This document shows, piece by piece, positions 59,206 to 64,000 of a DNA stretch of 64,000 nt. The first letter of the stretch is position 1, and each line of letters opens with the position of its first letter. The notes under the pieces are model-generated. The model searched no databases. It saw only the letters and a program-made list of their open reading frames with translations, and was not told where the DNA came from. The translations under genes were made by a program, and so were the position numbers. The stretch is taken from NCBI GenBank assembly GCA_963695985.1, contig CAVOIC010000015.1, positions 1 to 64,000 of the forward strand, written 5' to 3'. The stretch comes from DATBVX01 sp963695985 (GTDB lineage: Bacteria > Pseudomonadota > Gammaproteobacteria > Steroidobacterales > Steroidobacteraceae).

Positions 59206-60252
59206 ATGCGCGTGCTGGGTATCGAATCCTCCTGTGATGAATCCGCCATCGCCGTGCTCGACGAGGCGACCGGACTGCTGGCGCACGCCGTTTTCAGCCA
59301 GACGGCGCTGCACGATGCGTACGGGGGGGTCGTACCTGAGCTCGCATCCCGCGATCACGTTCGCAAGTTGTTGCCGCTTCTCAGGGAAACCCTGGCCCAG
59401 GCGCGCAGTACGCCCGCTGACATCGACGGCATCGCCTATACCGCGGGCCCGGGACTGGCCGGTGCCCTTCTCACGGGCGCCACGCTGGGACGCAGCCTCG
59501 CCTATGCCTGGGGCGTGCCTGCGGTTGCGGTCCACCACCTGGAAGGCCACCTTTTCGCGCCGATGCTGGAGCGCCCGGTTCCCGAACTGCCGTTCCTGGC
59601 CCTGCTCGTCTCCGGTGGGCACACGATGCTGATCGAAGTCCGTGCACTGGGTGAGTACCGCCTGCTGGGTGAATCGCTGGACGATGCCGCCGGCGAGGCG
59701 TTCGATAAGACCGCCAAACTGCTCGGGCTGCCCTACCCCGGGGGCGCGCCGCTGTCCCGCCTGGCCGAGCACGGCCGCCCCGGAAAGGTGAAACTGCCGC
59801 AGCCTATGCGCGACCGCGCCGATCTCGATTTCAGTTTCAGTGGGCTCAAGACCGCTGCCATGCTGCTCATCCGTCAGCATCCGCTCGATGAGCAGGCACG
59901 CGCCGATCTGGCACTCGCGTTCGAAACCGCAGTCGTGGATTCGCTGGTCGCGAAGACCGAGCGTGCACTGGAGGCGACCGGTCTCGATCGCCTCGTGGTC
60001 GCGGGCGGTGTCGGGGCGAATCGCAGCTTGCGCGAGCGGCTGCGCAGGCTCGCGGACGCGCGCGGCATCGCGCTGCATTTCCCGCGGCTCGAGTTCTGCA
60101 CCGACAATGCCGCCATGATCGCGGCCGCGGGCCTGTGGCGCCTCAAGGCCGGAGAGGCGCAGGCTTTGCCGATCGAGATCCACGCGCGCTGGCCATTGAA
60201 CGAGCTCCTCGCGCCTGCCACTGGACGCGCCGGTAGCGCTGCGCCGCTCTGA
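59206..60252 (+). CDS. tsaD: tRNA N6-adenosine threonylcarbamoyltransferase TsaD
   Basis: 348 residues from ATG 59206 (MRVLGIESSCDESAIAVLD). Kae1/TsaD signature: metal-binding HHLEGH (H111, H115), SGGHTML, AFDKTAKLLGLPYPGG and CTDNAAMIA. It transfers threonylcarbamoyl to A37 of ANN-decoding tRNAs together with TsaB and TsaE. It is divergent from rpsU, the common gammaproteobacterial arrangement. Confidence 0.97.
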   Translation: MRVLGIESSCDESAIAVLDEATGLLAHAVFSQTALHDAYGGVVPELASRDHVRKLLPLLRETLAQARSTPADIDGIAYTAGPGLAGALLTGATLGRSLAYAWGVPAVAVHHLEGHLFAPMLERPVPELPFLALLVSGGHTMLIEVRALGEYRLLGESLDDAAGEAFDKTAKLLGLPYPGGAPLSRLAEHGRPGKVKLPQPMRDRADLDFSFSGLKTAAMLLIRQHPLDEQARADLALAFETAVVDSLVAKTERALEATGLDRLVVAGGVGANRSLRERLRRLADARGIALHFPRLEFCTDNAAMIAAAGLWRLKAGEAQALPIEIHARWPLNELLAPATGRAGSAAPL

Positions 60253-60268
60253 CCGACAGTCGCGCATC

Positions 60269-61195
60269 ATGGATCGCATCTTCCTCCGTGAGCTGACGAC
60301 CCAGGCGATCATCGGCATTTACGAGTGGGAACGACGTGTCAAGCAGACGGTGAACATCGACCTGGAGATCCCCTGCGACGTCCGCCGCGCCGCCGCCGCA
60401 GATGAGATCGAGGCCACGGTCAACTACAAGAAGGTTGCCAAGCGCATCCTCGAATTCATCGCCCGCTCGGAATTTCACCTGGTCGAAACGCTGGCCGAAC
60501 GCACCGCACTGATGGTGCTCGAGGAGTTCAACCTCGACTGGATCCGGCTCACTCTCAACAAGCCGGGGGCGATACGCGGCTCGAAAGATGTCGGTGTGAT
60601 GATCGAGCGCAATGCGCGCGATCTGGAGAAGGCGAGAAAGCGTGCTGTGGGTGTCAAGCCGATGGCCGTGGTCAAGACACGGGTCTACGTCGCGGCGGGC
60701 AGCAACGTGGAGCCCGCGCGCCATCTCGCACTGGCGCTCGATGAGCTCGAGCAGCGCTTCGGCCCGCTCACTGTCTCTACTGCCTTTCGTAATCGCGCGG
60801 TCGGCTTCGAAGGGCCGGACTTCATCAACCTGGTCATCGGCTTCGACACGGCCGAGTCGGTGGAGCAGGTGGTCGACGAGCTGCGCGACGTGGAGCGGCT
60901 GTGCGGGCGCACGCGCGCCGCGCCCAGATGGGCGCCGCGTTCGATGGACCTCGACATCCTCCTGTATGGGAACCTGAGTTGTGACGAGCCGGACCTGACG
61001 CTGCCGCGACCCGATCTGCTGCGGCGGGCTTACATGCTGGGGCCGCTCGCCGAGATCGCACCCGCGCTCAGGCATCCGGTATCGGGGCGCACCATCGGCG
61101 AGCTGTGGGAGTCATTCGATCGCGCGGCTCACCCGCTCGAGGCGGTCACCATCCCACGCTCCGGCCGCCATCCACCGCCAGAATCTGCCCGGTGA
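60269..61195 (+). CDS. folBK: FolB-FolK fusion: dihydroneopterin aldolase / HPPK
   Basis: 308 residues. The N-terminal domain (about 1-118) is FolB: MDRIFLRELTTQAIIGIYEWER, VNYKKVAKRI and FHLVETLAER. The C-terminal domain (about 133-290) is FolK: YVAAGSNVEPARHLALAL, FINLVIGFDT and RWAPRSMDLDILLYG with the metal-binding Asp pair. The fusion performs two consecutive steps toward 6-hydroxymethyl-dihydropterin diphosphate in folate synthesis. ATG lies 16 bases after tsaD. The 3' end overlaps the convergent SDR gene by 50 bases. Confidence 0.93.
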   Translation: MDRIFLRELTTQAIIGIYEWERRVKQTVNIDLEIPCDVRRAAAADEIEATVNYKKVAKRILEFIARSEFHLVETLAERTALMVLEEFNLDWIRLTLNKPGAIRGSKDVGVMIERNARDLEKARKRAVGVKPMAVVKTRVYVAAGSNVEPARHLALALDELEQRFGPLTVSTAFRNRAVGFEGPDFINLVIGFDTAESVEQVVDELRDVERLCGRTRAAPRWAPRSMDLDILLYGNLSCDEPDLTLPRPDLLRRAYMLGPLAEIAPALRHPVSGRTIGELWESFDRAAHPLEAVTIPRSGRHPPPESAR

Positions 61196-61898
61196 CGTAC
61201 GGCGCATCCTGCGCAAAGAAGAGCGCTGCCCGCGCCACGTCTTCCGGTGTACCCATGCGCTTCAGCGCCGTGCGCTCCACGATTTCCCGCTTGAGCTCGG
61301 GCTCCAGATCGCCGTCCGGCCAGAGCACCGGGCCGGGTGCGATGCCATTGACGCGCACTTGCGGGGCGAGCTCGCGTGCCAGCGAGCGCGTCAACATCGC
61401 GAGCCCGGCTTTAGCCACCGAGTAGACTGTGTGATGACGCAGCGGACGTGACGCGTGAATGTCGATGAGATTGAGAATGAGTCCCTCGCGGCGCCTGAGC
61501 TCGCTTGCCGCGGCTTGCGAGAGGAAGAGCGGTGCTTTGAGGTTGCTGCCGATGAGCTCCTCCCATTGGCGCGGCGTGATCTCTCCCACCGGCGTCGGGT
61601 AGAAGCTCGAGGCGTTGTTGACCAGGATGTCGAGCCGCCCGAACTGTGCGAGCGTGCGCCCAATCAGCTCTGCAATGGCATCCGCGTCGGCGAGGTCGGC
61701 GCGCAGCGTGAGCGCGGAATCGGTGCGTTGGCGATTGAGCTCGGCGCCAAGGGCGGCCGCCGCATCGATGGATCCGCGGTGATGGATGATGACGTTGGCG
61801 CCGGCTGTATGCATTGACCGTACGATGGCGGCGCCGATGCGGCGCGCGGCACCGGTGACCAGCACAGTCTTGCCTGACAGTTGCCCGGCGGAATTCAT
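61146..61898 (-). CDS. Pteridine reductase-type SDR (FolM-like)
   Basis: 250 residues from ATG 61898; the open frame far upstream (to 62777) is antisense to the methyltransferase. The cofactor motif is TGAARRIGAAI; the TGxxxRxG form is characteristic of pteridine reductases (PTR1/FolM) rather than the usual TGxxxGxG. NNASSFYPTPVGE, the catalytic Tyr-Lys pair YSVAKAG and an AVDGGRSVGW end complete the SDR fold. It probably reduces dihydrobiopterin/monapterin or dihydrofolate, consistent with folBK beside it. Confidence 0.88.
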   Translation of the reverse strand: MNSAGQLSGKTVLVTGAARRIGAAIVRSMHTAGANVIIHHRGSIDAAAALGAELNRQRTDSALTLRADLADADAIAELIGRTLAQFGRLDILVNNASSFYPTPVGEITPRQWEELIGSNLKAPLFLSQAAASELRRREGLILNLIDIHASRPLRHHTVYSVAKAGLAMLTRSLARELAPQVRVNGIAPGPVLWPDGDLEPELKREIVERTALKRMGTPEDVARAALFFAQDAPYVTGQILAVDGGRSVGW

Positions 61899-61964
61899 GC
61901 AGGGGCGCCTGGTACGAATGCAAGCCAGTCTCAAACATACCGGAGAACTCAGGGAGTGTCGCGC

Positions 61965-63140
61965 GTGACGGCCGCCGAGCTTCCCGGCTTGACGCCGGAA
62001 GAGCGCGCGCACAGCGAGCAGCTGCTGGCGCTGATCCGGCGCGAGATTGAGACGCAGGGCGGCTGGATCAGTTTCGCCCGCTTCATGGAAATGGCGCTGT
62101 ACCAGCCGGGGTTCGGCTACTACACCGCCGGCGCCAGCAAGTTCGGTTCTGCCGGCGACTTCGTCACCGCGCCCGAGATCTCGCCATTGTTCAGTCGTTG
62201 CCTCGCGGCGCAGTGCGCCGAAGTGCTCGCTGGGCTGGGCGGCGGGGACATTCTCGAGATCGGTGCCGGCACCGGGCTCATGGCTGCCGACATGTTGAAC
62301 GAACTCGAGGTGCTCGAATGCGTACCGGACAGCTACCTGATCCTTGAGATCAGCGCCGACCTGCGCCAGCGGCAGCTTGCGACGCTCACGGCACGCGCGG
62401 CCAGGCACCTCAAGCGCGTCACCTGGCTCGACGAGCTGCCGGCGGCGCGTCGTGGCGTGATCGTAGCGAACGAAGTGCTCGACGCCCTGCCGGTCGATCG
62501 TTTCCGCATGCGCTCGGGCAGGGTGAATGCCCTCGGGGTGAGTTGGCAACTGGGCCGGCTCGATTGGTCGGAGACTCCGGCGCCGCAGCCACTCGAGCAC
62601 AAAGTGCGTGCGATTGAAAAGCAGGTGGGCCATTTCTTCGCCGACGGATACACCTCCGAGATCTGCCTGCGGCTCGATCCGTGGCTGCGCACTCTGGCCC
62701 GGGTGCTCAAGGCCGGGGTGATGCTCTTCATCGACTATGGCCTGCCGCGATCTCAGTACTACCGTCCAGAACGCCACGACGGCACGCTACTGTGCCACTT
62801 CCGTCAACGCTTTCATTCTGATCCGTTCATCAATGTGGGATTGCAGGATATCGGCGCCTGGGTCGATTTCACGGCGGCCGCGGAAGCCGCCAGCGCCGCG
62901 AGACTCGACGTCGCCGGCTTCGCAACCCAGGCCCACTTCTTGATGGGGCTCGGCATCGATCAGCAGCTGAAGAGTGCCGGCGAACGTGAGCTGGTCGAGC
63001 GCCTGAGCCTTGCCCGGCAGGCGATGCTATTGACTCTGCCGGGCGAGATGGGCGAGCGCTTCAAGGTTCTGGGGCTGTCACGCGGCGTGAAACAGCCCCT
63101 GAGAGGATTCGCAGTCCGCGATCTCGCGGCATCACTGTAG
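61965..63140 (+). CDS. SAM-dependent methyltransferase, COG1565/NDUFAF7 family
   Basis: 391 residues from GTG 61965, eight bases after AGGGAG; GTG 61956 is the alternative. FMEMALYQPGFGYYTAGASKFGSAGDFVTAPEISPLF is the family hallmark, followed by the SAM site ILEIGAGTGLMAADML and VIVANEVLDALPVDRF. The mitochondrial relative NDUFAF7 methylates an Arg of complex I; bacterial targets are uncertain. It runs divergently from the FolM-like gene. Confidence 0.92.
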   Translation: MTAAELPGLTPEERAHSEQLLALIRREIETQGGWISFARFMEMALYQPGFGYYTAGASKFGSAGDFVTAPEISPLFSRCLAAQCAEVLAGLGGGDILEIGAGTGLMAADMLNELEVLECVPDSYLILEISADLRQRQLATLTARAARHLKRVTWLDELPAARRGVIVANEVLDALPVDRFRMRSGRVNALGVSWQLGRLDWSETPAPQPLEHKVRAIEKQVGHFFADGYTSEICLRLDPWLRTLARVLKAGVMLFIDYGLPRSQYYRPERHDGTLLCHFRQRFHSDPFINVGLQDIGAWVDFTAAAEAASAARLDVAGFATQAHFLMGLGIDQQLKSAGERELVERLSLARQAMLLTLPGEMGERFKVLGLSRGVKQPLRGFAVRDLAASL

Positions 63141-63170
63141 GAATCGGGAACTGCATACGATCGGAGTGCC

Positions 63171-63965
63171 ATGACCATACTTCACGCCGTCATTCTTGCG
63201 ATCATCCAGGGCATCACCGAATTTCTACCGATCTCGAGTTCCGGCCACCTGATTCTGGCGCCGCGTCTTCTGGGCTGGCCGGATCAGGGCCTCGAATTCG
63301 ACGCTGCCATCCACATCGGCACGCTCGCCGCAGTGGTGGCCTATTTTCGGCCGCAGCTCGCCGCGATGGCCAGGGCCTGGATTGCCTCCACGCGCGGCCA
63401 GCACAGCCGCGATGGGCATCTCGCGTGGGCAGTCCTGTGGGGCACGGTCCCGGTTGGACTCGTGGGACTGCTGTTCAACGACTACATCGAGCAGCACTTT
63501 CGCAGTCCCCTGCTGATCGCGGTGACCACGGCCGGCTTTGGCGTGCTGCTGTGGCTGGCGGACTGGCTCGGGCGCCGGCAGCGTGACGAATACTCAGTGA
63601 GCTGGGGCGATGCGGCGCTCATCGGTCTCGCGCAGGCGCTGGCACTCGTGCCCGGAACTTCGCGTTCCGGTGTCACGATGACTGCGGGCCTCGGCGTCGG
63701 CCTGACCCGCGAAGCGGCTGCACGTTATTCTTTTCTGCTCGCGGTGCCCGGGACCGCACTGGCGGGGACGTACGAAACGCTCAGGATGGTGTGCGCTCAC
63801 ACCCACATCGATTGGCGACCGGTCGTGATCGGTATCGTAGTTGCGGGGGTCACTGGCTTTCTCTGCATCCATTTCCTGCTGCGCTTCATCCAGCGCATCG
63901 GCATGCTGCCGTTCACGCTTTACCGCCTGCTAGTGGCGGCCGTCATCGTGTATGCGTTTGCATGA
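63171..63965 (+). CDS. uppP: Undecaprenyl-diphosphatase UppP (BacA)
   Basis: 264 residues, about eight TM helices. Both family motifs are present: QGITEFLPISSSGHLIL near the N-terminus with the catalytic Glu, and LVPGTSRSGVTMTAGL. It hydrolyses undecaprenyl diphosphate to recycle the lipid carrier for peptidoglycan and other polymers, and its overproduction gives bacitracin resistance. It lies 30 bases after the methyltransferase gene. Confidence 0.96.
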   Translation: MTILHAVILAIIQGITEFLPISSSGHLILAPRLLGWPDQGLEFDAAIHIGTLAAVVAYFRPQLAAMARAWIASTRGQHSRDGHLAWAVLWGTVPVGLVGLLFNDYIEQHFRSPLLIAVTTAGFGVLLWLADWLGRRQRDEYSVSWGDAALIGLAQALALVPGTSRSGVTMTAGLGVGLTREAAARYSFLLAVPGTALAGTYETLRMVCAHTHIDWRPVVIGIVVAGVTGFLCIHFLLRFIQRIGMLPFTLYRLLVAAVIVYAFA

Positions 63966-64000
63966 GCTCATCCCCGCGGGCTTCCTGGCGCTCTGCGCAG
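63962..64000 (+). CDS. Start of a further gene (partial)
   Basis: An ATG overlaps the uppP stop by four bases (ATGA) and stays open for 13 codons to the window edge (MSSSPRASW...). The overlap style matches other coupled genes here, but the fragment is too short to identify. Confidence 0.35.
   Translation, partial: MSSSPRASWRSAQ

Noticed and set aside
61899..62777. Long upstream extension of the FolM-like SDR
   Set aside because: It would be antisense to the methyltransferase; the SDR Rossmann motif begins right after ATG 61898.

Overview
The window reads as one contiguous piece of a high-GC gammaproteobacterial chromosome. Placement rests on gene order and content seen here: rpsU-yqeY-dnaG-rpoD, a folB-folK fusion beside a pteridine-reductase-type SDR, tsaD divergent from rpsU, TonB-family proteins, CheX, and a LexA operator of the E. 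coli/Pseudomonas CTGT-N8-ACAG type. A lineage near Steroidobacterales/Nevskiales/Xanthomonadales is my inference and no marker here proves it. Coding density is very high, and no stretch of 300 bases lacks a gene.

Layout. 1-2662: a Ser/Thr kinase with TPR repeats, cut by the window edge. 2.8-7.7 kb: a 45-residue Arg/Lys-rich protein, a DUF2238 membrane protein, an AI-2E-type transporter, a CorA-like protein and a frameshifted MFS exporter. 7.7-9.7 kb: a LexA-box-controlled radical SAM protein of the PA0069 type, interrupted by an intein placed exactly before the third Fe-S cysteine. 9.8-23.8 kb: one tightly packed plus-strand operon of eleven genes encoding surface lipoproteins, a kinase-fold protein with substituted catalytic residues, an FHA/PEGA/SUMF1 protein, a MotA/TolQ-like channel, an Hsp70-like/FHA protein and two VWA proteins with an ExbD-like membrane anchor. 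This is the best candidate for an undescribed system. 23.8-32.5 kb: a TPR/TonB-C protein, DUF2062, an SDR, VanZ, small envelope proteins and HrpB. 32.5-39.0 kb: a minus-strand phospho-signalling locus with a pseudo-receiver/Ser-Thr kinase, a CheA-like kinase, CheY, CheX and a receiver-TM-TPR-TonB fusion. 39.2-46.7 kb: a GFA-type enzyme, a medium-chain dehydrogenase, small envelope proteins, a GH17-GT2 glucan synthase, a zinc metallopeptidase, a DegQ-like protease and PsiF. 46.8-54.5 kb: tRNA(CAT), an outer-membrane protein, Lhr helicase, PPK2, a CDGSH protein and DUF1684. 54.5-64 kb: the macromolecular synthesis genes (rpoD, dnaG, yqeY, rpsU), then tsaD, folBK, folM-like SDR, a COG1565 methyltransferase, uppP and the first codons of another gene.

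How the parts fit together. Two separate clusters couple phosphorylation-type modules to energised envelope machinery. In the 9.8-23.8 kb operon, a MotA/TolQ-like channel and two single-TM VWA proteins with an Asp at the membrane entry look like a proton-driven stator with adhesive or metal-binding output domains, surrounded by FHA/kinase modules and lipoproteins. In the 32.5-39 kb cluster, a CheA-like kinase and CheY/CheX sit beside a TonB-like protein carrying its own cytoplasmic receiver domain.

Caution on sequence quality. Five genes (near 7005, 10797, 23750, 23970 and 29766) read through only if one base is added or removed. That density suggests residual indel errors in the assembly as much as real gene decay.
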